Source: Tellurirhabdus bombi
GTDB lineage: Bacteria > Bacteroidota > Bacteroidia > Cytophagales > Spirosomataceae
NCBI RefSeq assembly: GCF_021484805.1
Contig: NZ_CP090557.1
Span: 3,918,001 to 3,982,000, forward strand
Direction of reading: 5' to 3'
DNA: 64,000 bases
This document shows, in pieces, positions 53,278-60,879 of this stretch; within the stretch, counting starts at the first letter, position 1; every line of letters begins with the position of its first letter. The translations under genes were made by a program, and so were the position numbers. Below the pieces are notes generated by a model. That model did not search any database. It worked only from the letters and a program-made list of their open reading frames with translations, and was not told the origin of the DNA.

Positions 53278-54239
53278 AAAAAACGGTCTTACTGCTGGAA
53301 ACCATCGCCGACGAAGCCTTGAGTTTGCTGGACGAGAATACCCGTGTGATACCCGCTTACGAAGCGCGGTCACTGGCTGACATTCTTGAAACAGAAGAAA
53401 TTCATGCTGTCATCACTCGTGGAAAAGGCCAGATCAACCCGGCTTTACTGGATGCCTGCCCAGCCCTGGAAGTAGTGGCTCGCTGCGGTGTCGGTTTGGA
53501 TAATGTGGATGTTCAGGCGGCGACCGAACGGGGCGTGAAAGTGGTGAATGCGCCTGGCTCCAATGCGGGCACCATTGCCGAACACGCGCTGACGCTGATG
53601 CTCATGCTCATGCGAAATACCTACGAATCGGCGTTGCAGGTGAAAGCCGGAGCCTGGAACTGGCGAAATCAGTTTTCGGGCGATGAGCTATCCGGCAAAA
53701 CGCTGGGTATTTTGGGCATGGGAAATATTGGGAAGCGAGTAGCCCGTTTGGGCGAGGCTTTTGGCATGAACATCGTTTACTGGGACAAACAAAGCACGGA
53801 TCTGCTTCTGTATCAATCGCTTTCCTTCGAAGCGGTCCTCCAACAGGCCGACATTATCAGCGTTCATTTGCCATTAACGGACGAGACAGACCAGATTTTA
53901 AGTACCAGAGAACTAAGTCTGATGAAGCCCAATGCCATCCTGATTAACACCGCCCGGGGTGCGTTGATTGACGAAGCGGCTCTGTTGCAGGCGCTGGATG
54001 AAGGCACCATCGGCGGCTTCGGAGCGGATGTGTTGAGCCAGGAGCCACCCGCCCCCGACAACCAGCTTGCCAAACATCCGAAAACCATCATTACGCCCCA
54101 CGTAGGCAGCTTGACGGCTACAACCTACCGGCTGATGTGCATTTATACGGTTCAGAATGTAGTCGCTATCCTGGCGGGTGGAACCCCCGATCCCCGAAGT
54201 ATTTTTAACCGGGAAGCACTTGATCTTTTCCAGGAATAA
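53274..54239 (+). CDS. D-2-hydroxyacid dehydrogenase (SerA/GhrB-like)
   Basis: A 321-residue NAD(P)-dependent enzyme. It has the Rossmann motif GILGMGNIGKRVARLGEAFGM (about 145-165), VVARCGVGLDNVDVQAATERGVKVVNAPGSN, then DETDQILSTRELSLMKPNAILINTARGALIDEAAL, and the catalytic Arg in NTARGALI, Glu in ADVLSQEPPAPDN and His in TPHVGSLT. It would reduce or oxidise a 2-keto/2-hydroxy acid, such as the product of the upstream dehydratase. Last gene of the operon; a strong terminator follows. Confidence 0.92.
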   Translation: MKKTVLLLETIADEALSLLDENTRVIPAYEARSLADILETEEIHAVITRGKGQINPALLDACPALEVVARCGVGLDNVDVQAATERGVKVVNAPGSNAGTIAEHALTLMLMLMRNTYESALQVKAGAWNWRNQFSGDELSGKTLGILGMGNIGKRVARLGEAFGMNIVYWDKQSTDLLLYQSLSFEAVLQQADIISVHLPLTDETDQILSTRELSLMKPNAILINTARGALIDEAALLQALDEGTIGGFGADVLSQEPPAPDNQLAKHPKTIITPHVGSLTATTYRLMCIYTVQNVVAILAGGTPDPRSIFNREALDLFQE

Positions 54240-54243
54240 TACG

Positions 54244-54285
54244 AAAACAAAAAGCCCCGGAAAAACTTCCGGGGCTTTTTGTTTT
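54244..54285. terminator. Strong bidirectional terminator
   Basis: A perfect stem of about 19 bp with the core GCCCCGGAA and TTCCGGGGC and the loop AAAC is flanked by A and T runs. It closes the plus-strand sugar-acid operon and the convergent lipoprotein gene on the minus strand. Confidence 0.92.
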
Positions 54286-54303
54286 AGACACTTTATATTT
54301 CTG

Positions 54304-54870
54304 TTACCAAGCAATGGCTTTCAAATAAACTCCATTGGGGGCTTCAGCATCAGACAGTTTGATTCCGGCCTTACCGTCAACCTGATACGTGAACGTTTCC
54401 TGTTTCATCTCACTGGCTTTTGCAGGCCGATCAATATTGCTTTTAGGAGCGCAGGAATAATAACCCCGTTGCCGACCTTCCGTTGGCGTTATGGTGAGGG
54501 TGTGGTTTGCTTCGTTGACTTTTACGCTTCCCTTAAAATAGGTGTAGGCTTCGGTTCGGCAGTTATAGGCCATGACCGAGTTGATCACGTATTGTTCGTA
54601 CGTTCCGTTGGCATTGAACACAAAGACCAGCGCCTGCTCGTAGGCATTTCCTTTGTAGACTCCGTCATATCCCCAGAAGTTACTTGGCGAAAATACACCG
54701 TATGACCACTTACCAACGACCGAGGAAGGGATTTTTCCACCTCCCCCACCGGTTCCACCACCTATGCTACCAGAATTATCTGGGTTTTCGGGGTCAACTT
54801 TACCTCCTTTATCAGTACAAGCCATGCAAAGAAATAGGAACGCTAAAAGCGCAAAACACTGTTTTTTCAT
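54304..54870 (-). CDS. Lipoprotein of unknown function
   Basis: A 188-residue protein with lipobox CMAC (Cys18) and a Gly/Asn-rich linker (DPENPDNSGSIGGGTGGGGG), then a beta-rich domain VVGKWSYGVFSPSNFWGYDGVYKGNAYEQALVFVFNANGTYEQYV, NEANHTLTITPTEG and a C-terminal segment ending KAIAW. The pattern of glycine-rich tether plus lipocalin-like domain (FxxNGTYE) is seen in many Bacteroidota lipoproteins. Function unknown. It stands alone between terminators. Confidence 0.75.
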   Translation of the reverse strand: MKKQCFALLAFLFLCMACTDKGGKVDPENPDNSGSIGGGTGGGGGKIPSSVVGKWSYGVFSPSNFWGYDGVYKGNAYEQALVFVFNANGTYEQYVINSVMAYNCRTEAYTYFKGSVKVNEANHTLTITPTEGRQRGYYSCAPKSNIDRPAKASEMKQETFTYQVDGKAGIKLSDAEAPNGVYLKAIAW

Positions 54871-54916
54871 GATTATTTACGCCGAAGCGGTTCAGTAGTT
54901 GTTGTTTGTTTTATTT

Positions 54917-55087
54917 ATGAATACAAACAAAATGGATGAGGCCCTTTTTCCCAAAATGGGGCTTACTCAATCGACCAGACAGCCTCCTGAATTGCCAAAA
55001 AGCTTGGTTGAATTGCTATTTGTTGGCCACTCAGCAGAAAAAAGCGGGTTTCCACTCCGCATAGCTTGTTTTAGAAATCGTTTCTGA
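54917..55087 (+). CDS. Possible short open frame ahead of an outer-membrane protein gene
   Basis: An ATG frame of 56 residues (MNTNKMDEALFPKMGLTQ...) ends with a TGA that overlaps the next gene's upstream ATG as TGATG. It has no recognisable family, no signal peptide and no obvious composition bias. It may be a leader or mere upstream sequence. Its only support is the overlap with the 55087 frame, so the call is weak. Confidence 0.2.
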   Translation: MNTNKMDEALFPKMGLTQSTRQPPELPKSLVELLFVGHSAEKSGFPLRIACFRNRF

Positions 55088-55137
55088 TGAATTTGCCTCC
55101 CGGCCAGACTGGAATTATAGGCTGGTTCTTAAATCTA

Positions 55138-55914
55138 ATGACGCGGATTCTCTCTGTAATTTGCTTTCTGACCTGGTTGGCTCAGCCCGCTTCGGCTCAA
55201 TTCGATTCCATTTCCCGACCTGCACCGGTTCCTTTTCGAGCTACCTACCAAATTTATGCTGGCACACAACTTCCTTTCCAGCACGTTGCTGGCGTAGAGG
55301 TTCGGCCCATCCGCCAGTTTTCCGTTTTCGGGCAGGTTGGCTTTCCTTCCGTTCCTTATACCAAATGGATGCTGACTCATTTCAGTCCGGAAAACAGGGA
55401 TATCGATTATAAATACGTCCGAGATAATTTGCAGTCATCAATCAGCTACGGCGTAGGCGGGCGGCTGCACCTGGGAAAATGGCGCGTGAGTGGCTGGTGG
55501 CAGCGACTGAATTACAAAGTGGATGGCACCCCGAAACGACTCGTCGAAGCGTTTGCGCCAGATCAGGCCCGCACAATCGAAAATATTACGTCAGCCCTGC
55601 GTCCGATTTTACCCGGCATTGTTGACTTCTACGAAAACCAGGACCTTACACCGACGGGCCATTTTTCTCAGGTGGGGCTGTCGGCGGGGCGCACCTTTTA
55701 CATTCCTCAAGTTCCCCGACTAAGCATTTCCACGGACTTGGGTGTGCTTTACTCAGCCCGAATTAATACTAAAGTGGATCGTCTGGAACCGGCTTTTCTG
55801 CGCGAGTTTGCCGAAACCAATATACTTCCACTAATAGATGAAGAAATCAAAAAGCAATTTGAAAGCCGGTTTATACCAACGTTGTCTATTTCGGTTGCCT
55901 ATCAGATTCGTTAA
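55138..55914 (+). CDS. Secreted protein, possible outer-membrane beta-barrel
   Basis: A 258-residue protein from the ATG at 55138, chosen because the signal peptide MTRILSVICFLTWLAQPASAQ then starts directly; an ATG at 55087 would add 17 residues. The mature part has strand-like aromatic patterns (YQIYAGTQLPFQHVAGVEVRPIRQFSVFGQVGF, LGKWRVSGWWQRLNYK, GHFSQVGLSAGRTFYI, SISTDLGVLYSARINTK) and ends FIPTLSISVAYQIR, which fits an 8-12-strand barrel. No family is recognised. It is followed by the hydrolase gene on the same strand after 83 bp. Confidence 0.7.
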   Translation: MTRILSVICFLTWLAQPASAQFDSISRPAPVPFRATYQIYAGTQLPFQHVAGVEVRPIRQFSVFGQVGFPSVPYTKWMLTHFSPENRDIDYKYVRDNLQSSISYGVGGRLHLGKWRVSGWWQRLNYKVDGTPKRLVEAFAPDQARTIENITSALRPILPGIVDFYENQDLTPTGHFSQVGLSAGRTFYIPQVPRLSISTDLGVLYSARINTKVDRLEPAFLREFAETNILPLIDEEIKKQFESRFIPTLSISVAYQIR

Positions 55915-55997
55915 AACAGGGCTTAACTTTTTTTAACTTTTACCTTCGTTAGTCAGCCAGCATCTTTGTACCGTCCAAGTTGCTTGCGCTCTTTTCC

Positions 55998-57035
55998 ATG
56001 AAGGTATTTTTAGTTTTTGCCGCTCTCTTTTCGTTTGTTTATTACGCTTCTTCTGCTCAGACTACGCCCCGGTCTATCGGTAATTATAGCGTTTTCACCA
56101 TTCCCTTCGATGGGGATTCGGTGACCTTTGCCGTAACAACTCCTCCGGGTAAACTACTTCAAAAGAAGCCTATTTTTCTTTTTCGTCAAGGCTCACTCCC
56201 GATCCCTTTGTTTGAGCAGCCTACTGACAGGCCCCCTGTACTGATTCAGTTGCCAGCCGCTTGCTATGCGCATGACGAGTATTACAGCATCACCATTGCC
56301 AAACCGGGCCTACCCCTCGTTGTCAATTCGGCGTATGTCGACACGCTATTTTCGACCTTGAATAACCCTAAAGCCGAGATGTATCCCAAAAAATACATGG
56401 AATGCAATTACCTGGATTATTACGTCCGCCAGACGAATGCGGTGTTGGATTTCGTGCTAAAACAGCCGTGGGCTGATCCGTCAAAGGTGGTTTTGACGGG
56501 TGGGTCGGAAGGGTATCACGTGGCGATCAAAACAGCTTCTCAGAATAAACAGGTTACTCATTTAATTGCGTTTTCGGGTAATCTGGAAGGTCGCCTTCAA
56601 TCGATTATCCGAGCGGAGCGGGCTAAAGCCTTTGCCGGACAGACTAGCCACGAAGAGGCCCAGCGTTCCATCGAAGCGCTTCAGCAGGAATGGGCGGAAA
56701 TTTGCCGGGACTCCCTCGGCACAGAACGAAAACTAGGTGATAATTACCGAACAACCTATTCATTTTCAAACGGCGATGGGCTTGATCACTTACTATCGCT
56801 CCAAATTCCAATTTGCATTCTGTACGGCACTGCCGACGTCGGAGCAACGTCCAACGACATCCTTCCCCTGGAGTTTGCCCGACGCGGAAAGAAGAATTTG
56901 ACGCTGAAAGCCTATCCCAGCCACGACCACACATTCTTTAAACTAACCTACGATGCGGCGGGAAAAGTAAGTCAGAAAACATACAACGGCGATGCGGTCG
57001 AAAAGGACTACTTCGACTGGCTGGCAAAGCACTAG
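55998..57035 (+). CDS. Secreted alpha/beta-hydrolase
   Basis: A 345-residue protein from ATG 55998 (MKVFLVFAALFSFVYYASSAQ signal peptide); a TTG at 55980 would add six residues. The nucleophile is probably Ser in LTGGSEGYHVA (GxSxG), the acid Asp in YGTADVGATS, and the base His in YPSHDHTFF. The fold around them (ILYGTAD, GKKNLTLKAYP) matches BAAT/dienelactone-type hydrolases. The N-terminal 100 residues are beta-rich. No substrate or partner is evident. Confidence 0.8.
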   Translation: MKVFLVFAALFSFVYYASSAQTTPRSIGNYSVFTIPFDGDSVTFAVTTPPGKLLQKKPIFLFRQGSLPIPLFEQPTDRPPVLIQLPAACYAHDEYYSITIAKPGLPLVVNSAYVDTLFSTLNNPKAEMYPKKYMECNYLDYYVRQTNAVLDFVLKQPWADPSKVVLTGGSEGYHVAIKTASQNKQVTHLIAFSGNLEGRLQSIIRAERAKAFAGQTSHEEAQRSIEALQQEWAEICRDSLGTERKLGDNYRTTYSFSNGDGLDHLLSLQIPICILYGTADVGATSNDILPLEFARRGKKNLTLKAYPSHDHTFFKLTYDAAGKVSQKTYNGDAVEKDYFDWLAKH

Positions 57036-57214
57036 CCGATTCCCTAGTCAGCCTAAGTTTAGAGCGGAGTATTCGCGAAATGAATCATAGCCTTACTCAG
57101 AAGGGCGGCAAATAAGGGTGATTCCTGCCCGTCCTGCATCGTATACCGAAGATCATCCACGAATAACCGAGCCAATGCTTTTCGATTGATGCGCCAAAGG
57201 TAGGCTATGACGTA
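57036..57214. other. Intergenic region without a supported gene
   Basis: On the minus strand a 60-codon frame spans most of this stretch, but its ATG lies inside the terminator hairpin at 57215-57241, so it is not called. Nothing else is seen. Confidence 0.5.
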
Positions 57215-57241
57215 AAAAATGCCTGGCTCATCACCAGGCAT
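57215..57241 (-). terminator. Rho-independent terminator after the small acidic gene
   Basis: On the minus strand ATGCCTGG and CCAGGCAT form a stem (57219-57226 with 57234-57241) followed by six T residues. It lies 20 bases beyond the small acidic gene and supports that gene being transcribed. Confidence 0.8.
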
Positions 57242-57261
57242 CTTACTTGTTTTATGACAAC

Positions 57262-57441
57262 CTACTCGTCGTTCTTTCTTTTTAAATTTGATTTTCCCAG
57301 GTAGTCATCGCCGTTGCCTTCTTCGCCCATTGATTTATCATCTACTCCGGTCGGTTCCACATCATCGTGATTTTCATCTACCAGATGCTGGCCATAGGGT
57401 GCCATCCGTTCTTCGTCCGATTGTTGATTTATGCTTTCCAT
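57262..57441 (-). CDS. Small acidic hydrophilic protein, 59 residues
   Basis: An ATG frame of 59 codons, MESINQQSDEERMAPYGQHL followed by VDENHDDVEPTGVDDKSMGE and EGNGDDYLGKSNLKRKNDE. It is strongly acidic with no hydrophobic core, so it is probably disordered or a small binding partner. A good terminator lies just after its stop, and 51 bp separate it from the ABC-ATPase stop on the same strand. I do not recognise a family. Confidence 0.6.
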   Translation of the reverse strand: MESINQQSDEERMAPYGQHLVDENHDDVEPTGVDDKSMGEEGNGDDYLGKSNLKRKNDE

Positions 57442-57492
57442 AACGCTGTGTTGTTTGTTATTTGGTTATAACTCTCTGGACCGAGAACTGTT

Positions 57493-58503
57493 TTAGCCAT
57501 CCCGCAACCAATGCACACCACCCAGCAGGTTTAGCCCCACCAACTGCCCAACGGCCAGGCCTTCCGGCTTGTCGGTCACTACGGTAACTTTTGCATACCG
57601 ATTTAATTCGATCTGAACCTCGGAGTAATGACCTTTGAAGAAAATCCGTCGGATGATTCCCCCAAACAATCCCCGGTCATTAATTTCCAACTGTTCCGGA
57701 CGAACGCAAACCGTCGCGTTTGGGTGAAACGAATGCTGGATACCCATTGATGGCAAGTGTTTTGCCCGGATGATGTTGGCCAGTCCCGTTAGTTGTGCCA
57801 CATAGGCATTGTGCGGAAACCGGTACACCTGCTGCGGCGTATCCAGCTGAATCAGCCGACCACTTTGCAAAATACCGATTCGATCAGAGATCGAGAGGGC
57901 ATCTGCGGCATCGTGCGTTACAAACAAACACGCGGTTTTTTCATTTCGAACCAAATCCAGAATCAACTCGCGGATCAGATCGCGGTTAGCCGAATCAAGG
58001 TGACTAAACGGTTCATCCAGCAACAAAGCGGTTGGTACCCCATCGGCCGGTTTTTCGGCAATGGCCCGGGCAATGGCCGTTCGTTGTTTTTCGCCACCCG
58101 AGACCTGTTTTGGCAGGCGATTCGCTACGTGTTCGAGCCGGCAAAGCGCCAGCAATTGCTTAACGCGATACTCCTGGTACTCTTTTTCGTAAAAACGAAT
58201 GGAATAAACGATGTTTTCCCGGATGGTAATATTGGGCATCAACTGGTACTCCTGATGAACGAGTTTTATCTGGGGATGCCCAGCCACCAGGCGCTCAGAA
58301 GGACCTTGTATGTGTTCGTTATTAAACGACACGCCTCCGTCATCGCTATCCAGCAAACCAGCCATTAGATTCAGTAACGTACTTTTTCCGGAACCGCTTG
58401 CCCCTACCAACCCAACTACCTCACCCGACTTTACAGTCAGCGTGACACTCCGCACGGCCATTAAATCGCCAAAATACTTACTAACTCGTTCTGCCTGAAG
58501 CAC
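57493..58503 (-). CDS. ABC transporter ATPase with TOBE domain (PotA/FbpC-like)
   Basis: A 336-residue ATPase starting at GTG 58503. It has Walker A GASGSGKST (34-42), the Q-loop LVHQEYQLMPN, the signature VSGGEKQR, Walker B ALLLDEPFSHLD, the H-loop FVTHDAADAL, and a TOBE-like C-terminal domain (VCVRPEQLEIND, GLFGGIIRRIFFKGHYSEVQIEL). This type energises uptake of polyamines, iron(III) or other small solutes, but no permease or binding protein gene adjoins it. The signature is VSGGE instead of LSGGQ, within normal variation. Substrate unknown. Confidence 0.88.
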   Translation of the reverse strand: MLQAERVSKYFGDLMAVRSVTLTVKSGEVVGLVGASGSGKSTLLNLMAGLLDSDDGGVSFNNEHIQGPSERLVAGHPQIKLVHQEYQLMPNITIRENIVYSIRFYEKEYQEYRVKQLLALCRLEHVANRLPKQVSGGEKQRTAIARAIAEKPADGVPTALLLDEPFSHLDSANRDLIRELILDLVRNEKTACLFVTHDAADALSISDRIGILQSGRLIQLDTPQQVYRFPHNAYVAQLTGLANIIRAKHLPSMGIQHSFHPNATVCVRPEQLEINDRGLFGGIIRRIFFKGHYSEVQIELNRYAKVTVVTDKPEGLAVGQLVGLNLLGGVHWLRDG

Positions 58504-58579
58504 TATCTAAATTGTATTTGAAATTGACGTTGAAGCACGCCTTTGTTACCAAATTAACGCTAAGGTTAACTCAAACTTA

Positions 58580-59677
58580 TCATTTTTTTCCTAAGTACAT
58601 AAAAAACAAAACCAGCAGAATGAAGGCAAGAACGAGCAAGGCAATTTTCCAGGCTGATTTTGGCCGTTCTCCTGCAATTTGGCCGGTTTGACCATTTACT
58701 AAGAATCGGTATAATTTCCCGTTATAGACATACGAGCATATCCAGAGAGGCAACAGGATATGCTTGAAGGTCTGATTCGATAATTCCGTTTGGACCCGCA
58801 GATTCCGCTGGGTGTCGCCGCCCAGTTGGCTGGCACAGGCACTTTGTTCCCGCTCCTGAATCTGTTCCTCCGCTTTTCGGGCACTTTCATTCAAATCAAT
58901 GCTGTAGACTTCGGCCTCCCAACCCAGTAAAATTCGAGGATCGTAGTCAACAATTTCTTTTAAATCGTACCGACTGGCTTCCTGAACGTGGTTTTCCTGC
59001 TGGGTTAGTTTACGCGAAGCCATCTCCAGCATGTCATCATAAAAAGCCTGATGTCTGCCATTGCGGTATTCCCAACGAACCCGCTGCTGTTGCTGCGTCA
59101 CCGTTCTGCCGTTCGCATCGCGCACCTGAACGGGCACGTAATAATAAAATCCGGCATCGCCTTCCCAGCTCGAATGCGCCTGTGCGTCGAATGTCCAGAA
59201 AGGAATGTACATGCCGTGCAGGTTGTCCAGCGCCGCCCCCGCTTTCAGGTCCGAGGGGGCCAGCCAGCTATCGCCGACCCAGGTTTTAAACCGCTGCAAT
59301 GCCTGCTCTTTCGAAAGTCGGAAAGGCAGCACGCCCGCCGGCTCGATCAGCCTGGTCTTCTGCGCTTCAGGATTGACGTTTTTCGATCCGCAGAAGGCGC
59401 AGGTCAGCGTTGGCACATCGTAGTTCACCGTGGTTTTGGCCCCGCAATTCTGGCAGGCAAAAATCCGTTTTTCTTCGGTTGGCGCGTTGGGCAACTGCCG
59501 ATTCTCCACCTTGAAATCCAGCGGGTTTTCCTGTAATTTATTGCGTGTAAACCCAATATCTTCGGTGTTGCCGCAATGGTCACAGGCGAGTTTCTGTTTT
59601 TCAGCGGAGAATTTCAATTGCGCCCCGCAGGTTTTGCAGGGCGCCCGGAACAAATCAGCAAGTTCTAGGGATTGCAT
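58580..59677 (-). CDS. Zinc-ribbon membrane protein (YdjG-like)
   Basis: A 365-residue protein with two N-terminal zinc ribbons: CKTCGAQLKFSAEKQKLACDHCGN (14-37) and CQNCGAKTTVNYDVPTLTCAFCGS (near 75-98). A central domain of unknown function (RLSKEQALQRFKTWVGDSWLAPSDLK, MYIPFWTFDAQAHSSWEGDAGFYYYV) follows, then one C-terminal membrane segment (IALLVLAFILLVLFFMYL, near 345-362). Such proteins are often misnamed primosomal helicases. It lies 67 bp after the SPFH gene, like the B. subtilis YdjG-YdjI pair, in which zinc-ribbon membrane proteins recruit the SPFH-like YdjI to the membrane. Confidence 0.82.
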   Translation of the reverse strand: MQSLELADLFRAPCKTCGAQLKFSAEKQKLACDHCGNTEDIGFTRNKLQENPLDFKVENRQLPNAPTEEKRIFACQNCGAKTTVNYDVPTLTCAFCGSKNVNPEAQKTRLIEPAGVLPFRLSKEQALQRFKTWVGDSWLAPSDLKAGAALDNLHGMYIPFWTFDAQAHSSWEGDAGFYYYVPVQVRDANGRTVTQQQQRVRWEYRNGRHQAFYDDMLEMASRKLTQQENHVQEASRYDLKEIVDYDPRILLGWEAEVYSIDLNESARKAEEQIQEREQSACASQLGGDTQRNLRVQTELSNQTFKHILLPLWICSYVYNGKLYRFLVNGQTGQIAGERPKSAWKIALLVLAFILLVLFFMYLGKK

Positions 59678-59744
59678 AGGCTGGACAAAAGTCCGCCGGA
59701 ACCAACCACGTACTGAGCTAGCCCCGGCGACTTTTAATCAAAAA

Positions 59745-60731
59745 TTATAATCTTGCCAACAATTCTGCTTTTTTGGCAGTAAATTCTTCATCGGTCAGAA
59801 TACCGGCGGCCTTGAGTTCGCCCAGTTGTTTGAGCAACTCCATCACCTGCCCTTTGTCTTCTTTCGGCGCGCTTTGTGGCTGCGCATTCGCCGCGCTGGA
59901 GTTTTGCATGAAGTTACCTAAGCCTCCCATCAAAATAGCCGAGCCAACACCACCCCCGTTTTCGGCGGCATCTTCCAACGCCATCCCGGCCTGAAACTGC
60001 TGAAACTTGGCCATGTCATTGACCATGTTCATTTGCGTAGTTTTATCCAGGAAGGCTTCTACTTCCGGCGGTAGACTCGTATTTTCAATGTAGAAGCGGG
60101 TTAGTTCCAGTCCGTAGCCGGTAAAGCTATCCTGCAACATGGGTAGCAGCTTGTCGCCCAGCTCTTTATAGTTCCGGGCCATGTCGAAGACGGATACCCC
60201 GGCTTCAGCGACCGTATCGGAGAAATTCGTAATAATGGCCGACCGAAGCTGGCTTTCTACATCACTGATGCGCACGACCGGCGTTGTTCCGGCGAACTCC
60301 TTGATGAACTTTCCGGCATCGGCAACCCGCAAGGCAAACACCCCGAATGCCCGAACGCGTACCTGCTTCAATTCCGGATCGCGGATGATAATCGGGTTTT
60401 GCGTTCCCCACTTGAGGTTGGTGAACTGCTTCGTTGACACAAAGTAGATATCCACTTTAAATGGCGACTCGAAGCCCATTTTCCACGACCGTAACGTAGT
60501 CATGATCGGCATGTTCTGCGTTGTCAGTTCATACCGCCCCGGCTGGTAGACATCCGCAATGCGCCCTTCGTTGATAAACACGGCAACCTGCGATTCCCGC
60601 ACGGTCAGTTGTGCGCCGTATTTGATGTTGTTCCCATTATCCGGAAATTTCCAGATAACCGTATCAGTCGAGTTATCAACCCAGTCGATAACTTCAATAA
60701 ATTCGTTGCGGATAAAATCGAATAAGCCCAT
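59745..60731 (-). CDS. SPFH/band-7 protein with C-terminal SHOCT domain (YdjI-like)
   Basis: A 328-residue cytoplasmic protein. The SPFH/virion-core-like domain (about 40-230: GAQLTVRESQVAVFINEGRIADVYQPGRYELTTQNMP, KVDIYFVSTKQFTNLKWGTQNPI, VRVRAFGVFALRVAD) is followed by a linker (GGGVGSAILMGGLGNFMQNSSAANAQ) and a SHOCT domain (LLKQLGELKAAGILTDEEFTAKKAELLARL, 298-327). The order and neighbour fit YdjI of B. subtilis, which acts in membrane-stress handling. It has no membrane segment and would need the zinc-ribbon partner to attach. Confidence 0.88.
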   Translation of the reverse strand: MGLFDFIRNEFIEVIDWVDNSTDTVIWKFPDNGNNIKYGAQLTVRESQVAVFINEGRIADVYQPGRYELTTQNMPIMTTLRSWKMGFESPFKVDIYFVSTKQFTNLKWGTQNPIIIRDPELKQVRVRAFGVFALRVADAGKFIKEFAGTTPVVRISDVESQLRSAIITNFSDTVAEAGVSVFDMARNYKELGDKLLPMLQDSFTGYGLELTRFYIENTSLPPEVEAFLDKTTQMNMVNDMAKFQQFQAGMALEDAAENGGGVGSAILMGGLGNFMQNSSAANAQPQSAPKEDKGQVMELLKQLGELKAAGILTDEEFTAKKAELLARL

Positions 60732-60803
60732 ATCTACGTGTTTTTCCGTTTGCCAAAACGTTTTTTTCTTCCGCTAAAAGCACTCGGGAGAGATACAAGT
60801 CTA

Positions 60804-60839
60804 CGTAAAAAAAGCGAACCATACTTGATTCGCTTTTAT
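60804..60839 (-). terminator. Terminator after the GH130 gene
   Basis: AAAAGCGAA (60810-60818) pairs with TTCGCTTTT (60829-60837). Read on the minus strand it is followed by a run of seven T residues. It lies about 40 bases after the GH130 stop and separates that gene from the SPFH gene. Confidence 0.8.
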
Positions 60840-60879
60840 GAACGGTGATTTTAGACCTCAATAGCCTCTAAACCATTTA

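Noticed and set aside
57059-57241. 60-codon minus-strand frame MPGDEPGIFYVI...
   Set aside because: Its ATG lies inside the terminator hairpin of the upstream small gene, and it has no family match.
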